A program made the translations under genes and the position numbers. This document shows, in pieces, positions 33,444 through 43,543 of a DNA stretch of 43,587 nt; the stretch's first letter is position 1, and every line of letters starts with the position of its first letter. A model generated the notes under the pieces. The model was not told the DNA's origin, made no database searches, and saw only the letters and a program-made list of their open reading frames with translations. Source of the DNA: Shewanella fodinae (lineage in GTDB: Bacteria; Pseudomonadota; Gammaproteobacteria; Enterobacterales; Shewanellaceae). Location: positions 1 through 43,587 of the forward strand of contig NZ_BMXW01000008.1 in NCBI RefSeq assembly GCF_014651955.1, read 5' to 3'.

Positions 33444-34457
33444 ATGCGGGTATTAGGTATTGAAAGCTCCTGTGACGAGACAGGTATTGCCATTTATGAC
33501 GAAGAACTGGGGTTACTGTCCCATGCGTTATATAGCCAGGTAAAACTGCATGCCGATTATGGCGGTGTGGTGCCGGAACTGGCCTCACGCGATCATGTGC
33601 GCAAAATTGTGCCTCTTATCCGGGAAGCGCTGGCAACGGCCGATACCCGAATCGAAGATCTAGATGGCATCGCTTATACCAAAGGTCCGGGGTTGATTGG
33701 CGCTTTGTTGGTTGGGGCCTGTGTCGGGCGTTCACTGGCGTTTGCTTGGAATAAGCCCGCGGTTGGTGTGCATCATATGGAAGGGCATTTACTGGCACCC
33801 ATGTTAGAAGATGATGCGCCTGAATTTCCTTTTGTGGCATTACTGGTATCGGGTGGACACTCAATGCTGGTGGATGTGCAAGGTATTGGTCGTTATCAGG
33901 TTTTGGGTGAGTCTATTGATGATGCTGCCGGCGAAGCCTTTGATAAAACCGCCAAACTGATGGGATTGGATTATCCCGGCGGCCCCCGTTTATCTAAGCT
34001 AGCGGCACAAGGCCACGCCGCTGACTATAAATTTCCACGGCCGATGACCGACCGTCCGGGATTGGATTTTAGCTTCTCAGGCTTAAAGACCTTCGCGGCC
34101 AACACCATCGCTGCTGAACCCGATGATGAACAGACTCGCGCCAATATTGCTCGAGCATTTGAAGAAGCCGTGGTTGATACCTTAGCCATTAAATGTCGCC
34201 GCGCTTTGGAGTTGACCGGATATCAGCGCTTGGTCATTGCTGGCGGTGTCAGTGCTAACCAGCGGTTACGCACCTCACTGGCGGAATTGATGCAAAAACG
34301 CCATGGCCGGGTGTTTTATCCCCGCGGCGAGTTTTGTACTGATAATGGTGCCATGATCGCTTACGCTGGTTTACAGCGGTTAAAGGCGGGAGCCTCTGAG
34401 GATTTGGCAGTAAAAGCGCAACCGCGCTGGCCTTTAGACTCGTTACCGGCCGTTTAA
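33444..34457 (+). CDS. tsaD: tRNA N6-adenosine threonylcarbamoyltransferase TsaD
   Basis: The 337-residue ASKHA-fold protein has [19 protein letters not shown] at its N-terminus, the metal-binding H111-x3-H115 in HMEGH, the SGGHS loop and the C-terminal [10 protein letters not shown]. With TsaB, TsaC and TsaE it makes t6A37 in ANN-reading tRNAs. That is relevant because the nearby tRNA-Ile2 reads AUA and carries that modification in E. coli. The ATG at 33444 is chosen over the open frame from 33423. The gene is divergent from rpsU, a common gammaproteobacterial arrangement. Confidence 0.96.
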   Translation: MRVLGIESSCDETGIAIYDEELGLLSHALYSQVKLHADYGGVVPELASRDHVRKIVPLIREALATADTRIEDLDGIAYTKGPGLIGALLVGACVGRSLAFAWNKPAVGVHHMEGHLLAPMLEDDAPEFPFVALLVSGGHSMLVDVQGIGRYQVLGESIDDAAGEAFDKTAKLMGLDYPGGPRLSKLAAQGHAADYKFPRPMTDRPGLDFSFSGLKTFAANTIAAEPDDEQTRANIARAFEEAVVDTLAIKCRRALELTGYQRLVIAGGVSANQRLRTSLAELMQKRHGRVFYPRGEFCTDNGAMIAYAGLQRLKAGASEDLAVKAQPRWPLDSLPAV

Positions 34458-34459
34458 CG

Positions 34460-35062
34460 CTATCCGTTTTTTTTGCGACGAAACATCTTCGACTCTTCGC
34501 CATTGAAGAGTCGACGGATATTGTCTTTGTGACGCCAAATGATCAGCGCTGACAACATGGTGACGGGCAGGGTAAAGCGATCGTCAAACCATAGTGTATA
34601 AAGCGGGGCTAATAGGCAAGTGACGATGGCTGCTAAGGATGAATAACGGGTCAATAACACGACCAATAGCCAAGTCCCCATCAAGCTGACCGCCATATAA
34701 CTAATGGGGGCCATAGCACCTAGTGCGGTGGCTACCCCTTTGCCACCTTTAAAATCAAAAAACAGTGGGAACATGTGGCCGAGACAGGCTGATATTGCGA
34801 TCACCCCCAGCCATACCCCGTGGATCCCCAGCAGGTACGCTCCATACGCAGGGAGTGCACCTTTGAGCATATCGAAAAAAAACACCAGTGCTGCTGCCCA
34901 TACCCCGCCAATCCGCAACACATTGGTGGCTCCGGGGTTTTTCGAGCCTTTACTGCGCGGATCCGGTAACCCTTTGAGACGACATACCAGAATGGCGCTG
35001 GAGATAGAGCCGAGTAGGTAAGCCACGGCTATCATAACGATAATCAGCACTGCGGTATTCAA
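34460..35062 (-). CDS. plsY: Glycerol-3-phosphate acyltransferase PlsY
   Basis: The 200-residue membrane protein has about five helices. It carries the PlsY signatures [15 protein letters not shown] (acyl-phosphate motif), [15 protein letters not shown] and [10 protein letters not shown]. It transfers the acyl group from acyl-phosphate to glycerol-3-phosphate in the first step of phospholipid synthesis. It is convergent with tsaD (2-bp gap) and divergent from folB. Confidence 0.94.
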   Translation of the reverse strand: MNTAVLIIVMIAVAYLLGSISSAILVCRLKGLPDPRSKGSKNPGATNVLRIGGVWAAALVFFFDMLKGALPAYGAYLLGIHGVWLGVIAISACLGHMFPLFFDFKGGKGVATALGAMAPISYMAVSLMGTWLLVVLLTRYSSLAAIVTCLLAPLYTLWFDDRFTLPVTMLSALIIWRHKDNIRRLFNGEESKMFRRKKNG

Positions 35063-35287
35063 ATTGGTTTCCTTACACGTCTTAAGGTATTATCGCGCAC
35101 ACCCAACGGGCGGCTTAAACGGCTGAGATGGTTGTGCTCATGGCGTAGCATGTCCACCAGCGTCTTATCCTACTGAAACTTGGTTCTATGAGAAAGAGCT
35201 GACCGCTAATATCCGGAGGTAAAGCGCGGATTATACCGGCTTTAAGTGTGAAAGCTTATCTGACCTCCATAATCTGCAAGGAAAACT

Positions 35288-35638
35288 ATGGATAAAGTCC
35301 TGATAACCGGGCTGCAGGTAGATACCGTGATTGGCATCTATGACTGGGAAAAACAACTGCACCAAACACTGGTACTTGATCTAGAGATGGCCTGGGATAA
35401 CCGAGCGGCTGCGGAACATGACGATTACCAGCGGGCACTATGCTATGAAACTGTCAGTAAACGGCTAGTACAGCTCATCACCGCAAAGCCCATAGAACTC
35501 ATTGAAACTGTTGCCGAGCGTGTTGCTTCCTGTCTGCTGGAGGAATTTCTAGTGCCTTGGGTCAAAGTGCGAGTAATGAAACCCGGGGCGGTGGCGGCTG
35601 CACAAGCGGTGGGCGTTGAAATCGAGCGTAGCAGGTAA
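35288..35638 (+). CDS. folB: Dihydroneopterin aldolase
   Basis: The 116-residue protein matches FolB in length and motifs: VLITGLQVDTVIGIYDWEK, LVLDLEMAWD, DYQRALCYETV and the catalytic-region LIETVAERVAS. It converts dihydroneopterin to 6-hydroxymethyl-dihydropterin and glycolaldehyde in folate synthesis. AAGGAAAACT is the ribosome-binding site. It is followed 4 bp later by folK, the next enzyme in the pathway. Confidence 0.93.
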   Translation: MDKVLITGLQVDTVIGIYDWEKQLHQTLVLDLEMAWDNRAAAEHDDYQRALCYETVSKRLVQLITAKPIELIETVAERVASCLLEEFLVPWVKVRVMKPGAVAAAQAVGVEIERSR

Positions 35639-35642
35639 TAGT

Positions 35643-36143
35643 GTGAGTTCTCGAGTCTTTATCAGTCTGGGCAGTAATATTGAACCTGAGCGTTACTTGC
35701 GGGCTGGTCTGCAGGAGTTGCAGACAATTTTCGGCGAGCTTGCCTGTTCACCTATCTATGAAAGCAAGTCGGTAGGCTTTAACGGCAGTAACTTCCTTAA
35801 TATGGTGGTATCCGTGCCAACGGTGATGTCGGTTGCTGACGTTGTGGCCTGCTTTAAAGCGATTGAATTGCGCCATGGTCGGTTGCCCGGCGCCAAGAAG
35901 TTTGCGCCTCGTACGCTGGATCTAGATTTGTTGCTGTATGACGATCTGATATGTCAGAACCCAGTGGTACTACCGCGGGCGGAGATCCTCACTAATGCAT
36001 TTGTTTTATGGCCGTTGGCGGAACTTGCGCCGACTTTGGTGCATCCAATTGCCGGTAAGTCCTACGCGCAACTGTGGGATGAATATGATAAGTCGCGCCA
36101 GAAACTCTGGCCAGTAGCTGTGGATTTTGGCCCGTTGGCCTGA
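35643..36143 (+). CDS. folK: HPPK: 6-hydroxymethyl-dihydropterin pyrophosphokinase
   Basis: The 166-residue protein shows the HPPK signature: [19 protein letters not shown] at the start, then [17 protein letters not shown] and the metal-binding [15 protein letters not shown]. It pyrophosphorylates the FolB product. GTG at 35643 is my choice because it gives [12 protein letters not shown] at the N-terminus. A TTG frame from 35616 overlaps folB without conservation. It overlaps nothing downstream, and uppP begins 16 bp later. Confidence 0.92.
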   Translation: MSSRVFISLGSNIEPERYLRAGLQELQTIFGELACSPIYESKSVGFNGSNFLNMVVSVPTVMSVADVVACFKAIELRHGRLPGAKKFAPRTLDLDLLLYDDLICQNPVVLPRAEILTNAFVLWPLAELAPTLVHPIAGKSYAQLWDEYDKSRQKLWPVAVDFGPLA

Positions 36144-36159
36144 TATTTCAAGGAGTTGT

Positions 36160-36966
36160 ATGGATATTATACAGGTGGTCATTCTCGCACTTATTCAAGG
36201 ATTGACCGAATTTCTGCCGATTTCCAGTTCCGCCCATCTGATTTTGCCGTCACAGTTGCTGGGATGGCCGGACCAGGGGCTGTCGTTTGATGTGGCAGTC
36301 AATACTGGTTCGTTATTGGCTGTGGTGATCTATTTCCGCCATGAGCTATACAACATGGCAAAGGCCTGGTTGGCAAGTATTGTAAAACGCCAGTCAAGCA
36401 ATGAAAGCCAGCTTGCGTGGTGGATTATTTTGGCAACAATTCCCGCCGTGTTTTTTGGGTTTATGGCAAAGGGGTTTGTGGAAACTCATTTGCGCAGTGC
36501 CAGTGTGATTGCATTTACGACTATCGTATTTGGCTTGTTGTTATGGTGGGCAGATAAACACTCCCGATTGGCGCTCACAGAATATCAGTCCGGCTGGCGT
36601 AAGTCGCTAATCATCGGTTTTGCGCAAGCGCTGGCGCTTATCCCGGGAACGTCTCGTTCAGGCATCACCATGACCGCCGCATTAATGCTGGGATTAACTC
36701 GCGAAGCTGCTGCGCGTTTCTCATTTCTGATGTCGGTACCTGTGAGTTTGGGAGCGGCAATTCTGGTGGTGAAAGATTTGGCCGAGAGTCCGGAGCCGCT
36801 TGATATGCAGGCATTACTTTTAGGAACGTCTATTTCTTTTGTTGCGGCTTATGCTTGTATCCACTACTTCCTCAAAATTATCAGCAGAATGGGCATGACA
36901 CCGTTTGTTATCTATCGGTTATTGCTGGGCGTGGGGCTGTGTGTTTTTATTGCACTGCACAGCTAA
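36160..36966 (+). CDS. uppP: Undecaprenyl-diphosphatase UppP (BacA)
   Basis: The 268-residue polytopic membrane protein has about eight helices and the UppP motifs [15 protein letters not shown] and [18 protein letters not shown]. The glutamate and serine/arginine motifs correspond to the catalytic region. It recycles undecaprenyl pyrophosphate to the monophosphate carrier for peptidoglycan synthesis, and overexpression gives bacitracin resistance. The ATG at 36160 follows AAGGAG. A frame from 36127 is a run-in from folK. It likely forms a transcription unit with folB and folK. Confidence 0.95.
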   Translation: MDIIQVVILALIQGLTEFLPISSSAHLILPSQLLGWPDQGLSFDVAVNTGSLLAVVIYFRHELYNMAKAWLASIVKRQSSNESQLAWWIILATIPAVFFGFMAKGFVETHLRSASVIAFTTIVFGLLLWWADKHSRLALTEYQSGWRKSLIIGFAQALALIPGTSRSGITMTAALMLGLTREAAARFSFLMSVPVSLGAAILVVKDLAESPEPLDMQALLLGTSISFVAAYACIHYFLKIISRMGMTPFVIYRLLLGVGLCVFIALHS

Positions 36967-37026
36967 TAGGTGGTGGGTATCGGCAGGATATGAACGTTTT
37001 GGCAGATTTATAGGTAACAGCAAAAA

Positions 37027-37054
37027 AATCGGCAACACTAAAGTGTTGCCGATT
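37027..37054. terminator. Bidirectional terminator between uppP and lpp
   Basis: AATCGGCAACACT and AGTGTTGCCGATT form a perfect 13-bp stem with an AA loop, with an A run on the left and TTTCT on the right. It ends the uppP unit and backs up the lpp terminator at about 37058-37076 (ATGGTGG/CCACCAT). Confidence 0.85.
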
Positions 37055-37079
37055 TCTATGGTGGGAAATGCCACCATTA

Positions 37080-37346
37080 TTATTTTTTGTAGCGAGTAGC
37101 TACATTGTCCAGACGGTCGTTAGCGCGTTTGGCTTCTGCCTGAGCGTCCATAGCAGCTGCTTTGGCATCTTTCACGTCAGCAGACAGTTTGCTCTGGTCA
37201 GCTTTCATTGCACTTACTTCGGCAGACAGCTGGTCAACTTTGTTACCCAAGTTGGCAACGCTTTCTTCCAAAGCAGTGGTGTTTGCACAGCCACCTAACA
37301 GAGCAGTCATTGCTACGCCAGCAATCATCAGTACTTTTTTGTTCAT
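37080..37346 (-). CDS. lpp: Major outer-membrane lipoprotein, Lpp type
   Basis: The 88-residue precursor has a lipoprotein signal ending in the lipobox LLGGC and a heptad-repeat coiled coil (LEESVANLGNKVDQLSAEV continuing to ANDRLDNVATRY). The C-terminal YKK ends in the lysine used for covalent attachment to peptidoglycan. Lpp forms trimers that tie the outer membrane to the cell wall. It is longer than the 78-residue E. coli protein. The start at 37346 follows AAGGGATTTCTTC. The longer frame to 37397 has no signal peptide in front. Confidence 0.92.
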   Translation of the reverse strand: MNKKVLMIAGVAMTALLGGCANTTALEESVANLGNKVDQLSAEVSAMKADQSKLSADVKDAKAAAMDAQAEAKRANDRLDNVATRYKK

Positions 37347-37528
37347 GAAGAAATCCCTTTTGAAGGTTTGGTTTTTAGTCGTTCGGCTGATGTTCAACCG
37401 ATTCGTGCTTATTATCTCATAGCCAATTTAATTTGCTATGGGTATTAACAAAAACTCCTTTTTACCTTATCCAATATGATCAGAAATGCAAGTTTCAAGG
37501 CCTAATTCTGGGTTTCTATATGAAATAT

Positions 37529-38791
37529 CTAACAAGTTGTGTCATTTTTTACGTAGTTTTGCTTAACAAGTCTGATTTTTTCCAGACGCTGCAGATTGAG
37601 CTGCTGGCGAATGGCGTGCCCTTGATAGCCAGCTTCAATAATCGGTTGCACATTCACTGTGGTCGCAGCGGCAAACAGCTGTTGCAACAGCTGAGCTTGA
37701 GGGTAGCTTTTGTGCTCTAAACCCAAGCGGCCGGTGGCATCCGCCTCACATATTAACGCTAGCTGTTTTAACCGCGTTGGTTTGCGCCAGAAATCCGCTT
37801 TGTCGAACAGCTTCAGTACGGTTTCCGGGCGCAACTCATCCAATATATGGATGTTCTGGTGCTGGTCGCTGGCCAGCAATGCGAGATCCCGATAGTCGGA
37901 AGGTACGCGCAGACGCTCACATAACTGGCGGATAGGAACGAGGCCGCGTTGACCATGACCATGATGTTTTGGCAACAGTTCTTTTGGTGTCAGCGCTTTG
38001 CCCAGATCATGTATTAACGTTGCAAAACGTACTTGGGGATCTGTGGTCAGTTGGGCTGCTTGCTTGAGCGCCATCAAGGTGTGGATCCCTGAGTCGATTT
38101 CCGGGTGCCACTTGGCTGGTTGTGGCACGCCAAATAGCGCATCAAGTTCTGGCATTAGGGGTTGCAATGCATTGCAACTGCGCAGCACTTCAAAAAAGAT
38201 CTGTGGGGCATCACATTGCAATACTTTTTCCAGTTCTTGCCATACTCTCTCGGCCGTCAAGGCCTGCAACTCGCCACTGGCAGCAATCTGTTGCATCAAT
38301 GTGAGGGTTTCAGCGGCGACGGTGAAACCTTGCGCTGCGAAACGTGCCGCAAAGCGCGCTACTCGCAGTACTCGCAACGGATCTTCCACAAATGCAGGAG
38401 ACACGTGCCGTAGTAGGCGTTGTTGCAAGTCTTGCTGACCGTTAAACGGGTCATACAGTTTGCCATCTGCATCTAATGCCATGGCGTTGATGGTGAGATC
38501 TCGCCGCAATAAGTCTTGTTCCAGTGTGACATCTGGGCTGGCATAGCAACTGAATCCGCCGTAGCCGCGACCAATCTTGCGTTCTGTGCGTGCCAGTGCG
38601 TATTCCTCTTGTGTCTGAGGATGTAGAAACACCGGAAAGTCTTTGCCCACTTGACGATAGCCCAGTGCCAGCATCTGCTGCTCTGTTGCGCCCACCACCA
38701 CATGATCCCGGTCTTTGACCGTTAATCCCAGCATTTGGTCGCGCACTGCGCCACCAACCAGATATGTCTGCACTTGCCATAAATCCTTCAT
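37529..38791 (-). CDS. cca: CCA-adding enzyme (tRNA nucleotidyltransferase)
   Basis: The 420-residue protein has the class II nucleotidyltransferase N-terminus ([14 protein letters not shown]), the DHVVVG metal site region and [12 protein letters not shown]-terminal HD domain ([11 protein letters not shown]) is present, as in E. coli Cca. It repairs or adds the 3' CCA of tRNAs. ATG 38791 is chosen because AGGAG lies 9 bp upstream, and a longer frame to 38857 is shadow. It is divergent from the gspA-like gene. Confidence 0.93.
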   Translation of the reverse strand: MKDLWQVQTYLVGGAVRDQMLGLTVKDRDHVVVGATEQQMLALGYRQVGKDFPVFLHPQTQEEYALARTERKIGRGYGGFSCYASPDVTLEQDLLRRDLTINAMALDADGKLYDPFNGQQDLQQRLLRHVSPAFVEDPLRVLRVARFAARFAAQGFTVAAETLTLMQQIAASGELQALTAERVWQELEKVLQCDAPQIFFEVLRSCNALQPLMPELDALFGVPQPAKWHPEIDSGIHTLMALKQAAQLTTDPQVRFATLIHDLGKALTPKELLPKHHGHGQRGLVPIRQLCERLRVPSDYRDLALLASDQHQNIHILDELRPETVLKLFDKADFWRKPTRLKQLALICEADATGRLGLEHKSYPQAQLLQQLFAAATTVNVQPIIEAGYQGHAIRQQLNLQRLEKIRLVKQNYVKNDTTC

Positions 38792-38935
38792 TAATATGTC
38801 TCCTGCAAGAATAACACGGGCAATGGTTGCTGTGGACTTCATCGAGTGATCACACAATTAGCTGCAGGAGGTTTTGACAAACACTGGCCTTGTCTTAAAC
38901 TGAGCTGTCTCTTTCAACCAAGGATTGCCGAGCTC

Positions 38936-40543
38936 ATGTACAAGGCGTTTTACGGACTGAGTGATAACCCGTTTTCCATTGCTCCCAACCCCAGTTATCT
39001 GTTTTTAAGTGATCGTCATCGGGAAGCACTGGCGCATCTGAAATATGGTCTGGGAGAAACCGGTGGCTTTGTATTGCTTACTGGTGAAGTCGGTACCGGA
39101 AAAACCACTGTGTCGCGCTGTTTGTTGCGACAACTGCCGGAAAATACCGATACCGCCTTTATTCTGAACCCATCGCTGACGGAAGCTGAACTGCTGGCGA
39201 CTTTGTGTGACGAGCTAGGTATTCACTACGGCGAGGCACCAACACTTAAACAACTGACCGATCTTATCAGTCGTTATCTGCTCGATAACCATCAGGCAGG
39301 TAGAAATACCGTCATGATTATTGACGAGGCCCAGCATTTGCGGCCGGAGGTGCTGGAGCAACTGCGACTGTTGACTAATTTGGAAACCGATACCAAGAAA
39401 CTGTTGCAGGTCATTCTTATCGGTCAGCCTGAATTACAACAACTGCTGAAACGTCAGGAATTGCGGCAGTTAGCGCAACGTATCACGGCGCGTTATCACT
39501 TATTACCGCTGACAGAGCAGGAAGTCGGGCTCTATGTGCAACACCGATTACAGGTTGCTGGACGGATGGAACCGCTGTTTAACAAGGGGGCTATTCGCGC
39601 ACTGCACCGCTTTAGTGGCGGTATTCCCCGCATTATTAACCTGTTGTGTGAACGCGCACTGATGGCGGGGTATGGTCAGTCTCGTACCCCCATTGATCGC
39701 AAGATGGTGAACGCTGCGGCGGCTGAGGTGTTGGGCGAATTACCTCGGCAACGGCGCTGGTGGCTGCCACTGTCAGCCTTAGGCGCATTAGTGCTGGCGT
39801 TTGGTGGCGGCTATTACTGGCAGAATTATTACCACCAAGGCATAAATCTGGCGCAGGCATCGGAAAATACGGTCGCTTTGGCCCCGGCCCAACCTGCTAC
39901 CCATGTAGCGGACAAACAGGTCACGCTGACCGAGCGAGTTTTGACCAGCGCTATCGATAAGAGCCGAGACATTGATACCGCCTATGCGGCATTGTTTGGC
40001 CTATGGAGTAAAGCGCCTTATGCCGGAGTTTCTGCCTGCCAATCGGCGAGCCAGTTGGGCTTGGCCTGTTTTCAGCAGCAAGGGACCCTGAGTTCATTGC
40101 AAAAATTGAATTACCCCGCGGTTGTGTATCTCACCGACGATGCAGGTAAAGCATTTTATGGCACGTTGGTTTCCAGCAATGCGCAACAATTGTTATTGCA
40201 GTTAGGCGAGCAGCAATTCTGGGTAACTGATGATTGGTTCAATCAGCACTTTAGTGGCATGTATGAATTATTGTGGCAACCAGCAGCTCAGGCGCAGCAG
40301 GCTATCACCCCTAGCTCTAGTCTCGACAAAGTACAGTGGCTGGAAAATGCCTTAGCAACCGCTAGTCAACGGTCGCCGCGCGTAATGAGCTACTTTGATA
40401 CAGAGCTGGAGCAGGAGTTAAAAGACTTTCAGCGAGCTCACGGTTTGCCAGTTGAAAGTGATGCCTCATTGGCAACACTCGCTCAACTAAGTATTTACCA
40501 GCATAATCATGGTCCGGTGCTGCAAAACGGAGGAGCTCGCTGA
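38936..40543 (+). CDS. gspA: GspA/ExeA-type ATPase for secretin assembly
   Basis: The 535-residue protein has an AAA+ domain with Walker A at residues 50-57 (GEVGTGKT) and Walker B with D130/E131 (MIIDEAQHL). A single membrane helix lies near 280-300 (WWLPLSALGALVLAFGGG). A periplasmic part ends in a peptidoglycan-binding-like repeat (YFDTELEQELKDFQRAHGL). That is the ExeA/GspA layout, which with GspB helps place the type II secretin through the peptidoglycan. The start MYKAFYGLSDNPF is the usual one for the family, and a frame from 38846 is not used. It is coupled to gspB (stop/start TGATG). Confidence 0.87.
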   Translation: MYKAFYGLSDNPFSIAPNPSYLFLSDRHREALAHLKYGLGETGGFVLLTGEVGTGKTTVSRCLLRQLPENTDTAFILNPSLTEAELLATLCDELGIHYGEAPTLKQLTDLISRYLLDNHQAGRNTVMIIDEAQHLRPEVLEQLRLLTNLETDTKKLLQVILIGQPELQQLLKRQELRQLAQRITARYHLLPLTEQEVGLYVQHRLQVAGRMEPLFNKGAIRALHRFSGGIPRIINLLCERALMAGYGQSRTPIDRKMVNAAAAEVLGELPRQRRWWLPLSALGALVLAFGGGYYWQNYYHQGINLAQASENTVALAPAQPATHVADKQVTLTERVLTSAIDKSRDIDTAYAALFGLWSKAPYAGVSACQSASQLGLACFQQQGTLSSLQKLNYPAVVYLTDDAGKAFYGTLVSSNAQQLLLQLGEQQFWVTDDWFNQHFSGMYELLWQPAAQAQQAITPSSSLDKVQWLENALATASQRSPRVMSYFDTELEQELKDFQRAHGLPVESDASLATLAQLSIYQHNHGPVLQNGGAR

Positions 40544-41490
40544 TGTCGATTCTGTTGGATGCAGTAACCCGCGCCAAGCAACAGCAACTGGATAGTAATC
40601 TCGACCCCGTGTTGACCCCTAGAATAGCCATAGAAAAAACAACATCATTACCGTGGAAACCAATAGCTGTGGTGATGATGGCTTTGCTAGCTGGTGGTGC
40701 ATTGGCGTTTGCTTGGCATTGGCAGGTTAAGGCGGTAAGTGCAGTGGCTCCTGAGCCGCAAGTGCCTGCAGTGGCGAGTGTGCCGCAGGTTAAAACGAAT
40801 ACAGCCAACGATACAGCGGCAGATGCGGGAGTTCGGGTAGCCGGGCGCGCCGCTCTGCCTATTGCACAGCCATTACCGAGCCCTCAGTATGCTGCTCAGG
40901 TAGTGACATCTCAGCCGAATCAAGCTGTTGCGGTTGATAAAACGGTGACTCCGAGTGCGCAACCGCAAGTGGTTGAAAGTGTGGCGGCCAATGATGGTAA
41001 CGATCCGATAATCCTTGGGGCGCAACCAAATCAAAGAGGGTTGCAAGCGCTGCAAGATCTGAAAAATGAAGTACAAACTGCAGCTGACGAGACCGGCATT
41101 GAAGATCAACCTCAGCCCCAATCTCAACCGGTGCAAGAAGATCAGCAAGCGTTGATTGCCAAATTTCAGGCGGCGCTAAGCGAAGTGGAACGGCGCAATG
41201 CCATTGACAAACCTATGACGCCGACCGAGGAGCAGCCTTTACCCAAACAACAGAACCTGCAATATCCCTCTTATGGCAACCTGCCCGCCAGTTTGCAGCT
41301 GCAGGTGCCAGAATTTAATATTACCGCGCATATGTATGCTACCGATCCCACAAAGCGCTGGCTGAATGTGGATGGCAAGGAGTTGCAAGAAGGCGACAAA
41401 ATTAAGGGCAAACTTAAAATTATTGAGATCCGTCCACGTGATGTGGTACTGGATATTCAAGGAACACGTTTTAAAGTACCTGCGATATAG
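40543..41490 (+). CDS. gspB: GspB/ExeB-type secretin assembly protein
   Basis: The 315-residue protein starts MSILLDAVTRAKQQQ, the family N-terminus. It has one membrane helix near residues 43-62 and a long Pro/Gln-rich periplasmic linker. A C-terminal domain containing ITAHMYATDPTKRWLNVDG and GDVVLD-like RDVVLDIQG is typical of GspB. It overlaps gspA by one base and acts in the same complex. The linker's repeated Gln and Pro codons explain its low complexity. Confidence 0.85.
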   Translation: MSILLDAVTRAKQQQLDSNLDPVLTPRIAIEKTTSLPWKPIAVVMMALLAGGALAFAWHWQVKAVSAVAPEPQVPAVASVPQVKTNTANDTAADAGVRVAGRAALPIAQPLPSPQYAAQVVTSQPNQAVAVDKTVTPSAQPQVVESVAANDGNDPIILGAQPNQRGLQALQDLKNEVQTAADETGIEDQPQPQSQPVQEDQQALIAKFQAALSEVERRNAIDKPMTPTEEQPLPKQQNLQYPSYGNLPASLQLQVPEFNITAHMYATDPTKRWLNVDGKELQEGDKIKGKLKIIEIRPRDVVLDIQGTRFKVPAI

Positions 41491-41510
41491 GCACTCGATT
41501 GATGACTAAG

Positions 41511-41534
41511 AAAAGGCGCTGTTAGGCGCCTTTT
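41511..41534. terminator. Terminator between gspB and nhaD
   Basis: AAAAGGCGC and GCGCCTTTT form a stem of 9 bp with a short loop, 21 bp past the gspB stop. The symmetric A/T flanks let it serve both convergent genes. Confidence 0.85.
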
Positions 41535-41561
41535 CTACTTATCGGATACAAATGTTGTTTG

Positions 41562-42809
41562 TCAGTTATTAAGGTAGTGCCCTAATAACAGCGTTAGGCC
41601 ATACCCCGTACAGTAAGAGAGTAACAGTGCTGGCACATATTTGAGATAAGAAACAAACGTCAACTCTTTAACTTTGCTCATGGCAATAATTCCAGAAGCC
41701 GAACCAATGACTAGCAAAGAGCCGCCGACACCCACCGCGTAAGTCAGTCCTAACCAACCAGAAAGTGCTAATTGCGGATCGGCCTTAAGCAGCGCTGCGG
41801 TCAATGGCACGTTATCCAGCAATGCTGAGCCCATACCGGTCACAAAATTGGCAATATCTGGATTATGTCCGGCGTAAACCTGTGCCAGTTGATCGAGTAC
41901 TCCAATCTCCTTCAGCATTCCAACCAGTAACAGAATTCCTAAGAAAAACAGCAGGGTGTCGTATTCAACCTGACGAATATATTCGAGGATGCGGATCTCT
42001 TCTGTATCGGTATGAACCGTTTTCCCCACCAAAAACATCACCGATAGTCCGGTGAGAAAGGTGAGTACGGGAGGAATACCAAACAATATATTGAGCAGCA
42101 TGGTAAGGATAATGGTGCTGATGAAAATCAATGCAATGATCAGATCAACCGTTTCATATTGTTGCTGCACCGGAACCGCGCTTACTGTGCCTTTGGCACT
42201 CAGCGAGAACAGAATTGCCAGCAAAATGACCGCAACTGCTGCCGGAATCACCAGCAGTAGCAGATCTATCATGTGCACATGGCCGCCTAAGAAGATCATC
42301 AGAGTCGTCACGTCACCGGTAATCAACGAAACCCCACCGGAGTTCACGGCAAAAATAATCAATACCGCCATCCGACGCCGAAGGTGACTGTCGAGTTGGA
42401 AGGTCGTCAATAGCCCTAATGATACCAGTGTCGCCGTGACGTTATCGCAAATGGCCGACAGCCCCAGCGAAAACAGGGCAACTTGGATCATTAACATCCT
42501 GACGCTGATCTGCTGTGGGAACAGTTTGCCAACAATAATCTGGATCATTCCCTTCGCATTTAGATAGGCAACAAACGTCATGGTCGACATGAGAAATAAC
42601 CATAAGGTAGCGATTTCTAGCAGATTTTCTGATAATCGCTCCTGAACCAGTTTTTGATGACCACCATCGCCAGCCGCGACGAATAAGGCAATCCACGAAA
42701 TACAGCCTAGAAACAGCGTCGTTTTGGCCTTATTGATGTGAGTGATTTCTTCAAAAATAATACTAAGCAGTGCCAGCACCGCCAAGATGAGTAAAAAAGT
42801 GTGCAGCAT
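41562..42809 (-). CDS. nhaD: Na+/H+ antiporter NhaD
   Basis: The 415-residue membrane protein has about eleven to twelve helices. It carries the NhaD-type motifs FEEITHINKAKTTLFLG, AICDNVTATLVSLGL, NSGGVSLITGDVTTLMIFLG and MGSALLDNVPLTAALL within the ion-transporter fold. It exchanges Na+ or Li+ for protons at the inner membrane. That suits a marine or brackish organism with a Na+-pumping respiratory chain in the same window. The start at 42809 has no close alternative with better signals. Confidence 0.88.
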   Translation of the reverse strand: MLHTFLLILAVLALLSIIFEEITHINKAKTTLFLGCISWIALFVAAGDGGHQKLVQERLSENLLEIATLWLFLMSTMTFVAYLNAKGMIQIIVGKLFPQQISVRMLMIQVALFSLGLSAICDNVTATLVSLGLLTTFQLDSHLRRRMAVLIIFAVNSGGVSLITGDVTTLMIFLGGHVHMIDLLLLVIPAAVAVILLAILFSLSAKGTVSAVPVQQQYETVDLIIALIFISTIILTMLLNILFGIPPVLTFLTGLSVMFLVGKTVHTDTEEIRILEYIRQVEYDTLLFFLGILLLVGMLKEIGVLDQLAQVYAGHNPDIANFVTGMGSALLDNVPLTAALLKADPQLALSGWLGLTYAVGVGGSLLVIGSASGIIAMSKVKELTFVSYLKYVPALLLSYCTGYGLTLLLGHYLNN

Positions 42810-43050
42810 GGGTCGTCCCTGCCAGAGTCTGCGTCAGCCATGAGTGCTGACTATCAAGCTTCAATTAAGGTTGGTGTGATAAAGCGCACAGATCTGAACA
42901 TATTGTGGGTGGTGTTGCAATCCGAACGCTGCTCAGAAATGATGGGACTTTGGTCGGGTGGCATTTGCATCTAGCGCTGGTATATCCTACGCCGTTACTG
43001 TCAATCCCGCCGTTGGGAGAAGGCGCTGAGATCTTGAAGGCGTCTTAGCT
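42810..43050. other. nhaD upstream region without a gene
   Basis: About 240 bp with no supported open frame. On the minus strand, which is the nhaD leader, it holds several short GC-rich hairpins, for example CCC-AACGGC-GGG near 43005-43017. This could be a structured leader or only the flank of the IS insertion. I recognise no known riboswitch. Confidence 0.35.
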
Positions 43051-43052
43051 GT

Positions 43053-43080
43053 AAAAAACCACCTTCTGAAGAAGGTGGCT
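43053..43080 (-). terminator. Terminator at the 3' side of the IS200-like element
   Basis: On the minus strand CCACCTTCT-TC-AGAAGGTGG is followed by six Ts, about 30 bp after the transposase stop. A second GC hairpin, CCCCC-TAAAA-GGGGG (43090-43104), lies between it and the gene. The pair may be the right-end structures of the element. Confidence 0.7.
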
Positions 43081-43108
43081 TTGTGATTACCCCCTAAAAG
43101 GGGGCCTT

Positions 43109-43543
43109 CTATACAAGAGCAAGCTCAGCTTGCTCTTGTTTTTCGACTCTTTCTTGATGGCGGACATACCTGCGAATTATTTCTTCATTAATACCAACAG
43201 AATCTACGAAATAACCCCTTTGCCAGAAGTGATTTCCCCACATTTTGTTCTTTCGCAAATATGGAAATTTGCTGAATAGCTTCAGCGCCACCTTCCCCTT
43301 TAATGCACCCATCAAGTTTGATATCGATAGTTTCGGTGGAACTTTGACCACTAAATGCACATGATCCACTTGAACATTTAATTCCATCACTATGCAGCCT
43401 AACTGCTGACAATATATGTGAATACAACGATAGACTTCCTTGCCCACGTTATTCTTTAGTATCCGAAATCGGTACTTCGGAGTCCAAACTATGTGATATT
43501 GACATCGCCAAAATACATGCGACGCTTGTTCGTATCTACTCAT
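43109..43543 (-). CDS. tnpA: IS200-type Y1 (HUH) transposase TnpA
   Basis: The 144-residue protein has the HUH motif H61-V-H63 in DHVHLVV and the nucleophilic Y126 in IRRYVRHQ. The N-terminal HIVWTPKYRFRIL and the GHFWQRGYF-like GNHFWQRGYFVDS typical of IS200/IS605 TnpA are also present. It moves single-stranded DNA by a peel-and-paste mechanism. Its last codons form a hairpin (AAGAGCAAGC/GCTTGCTCTT), a common feature of these compact elements. All active-site residues are present, so the copy is probably functional. Confidence 0.93.
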   Translation of the reverse strand: MSRYEQASHVFWRCQYHIVWTPKYRFRILKNNVGKEVYRCIHIYCQQLGCIVMELNVQVDHVHLVVKVPPKLSISNLMGALKGKVALKLFSKFPYLRKNKMWGNHFWQRGYFVDSVGINEEIIRRYVRHQERVEKQEQAELALV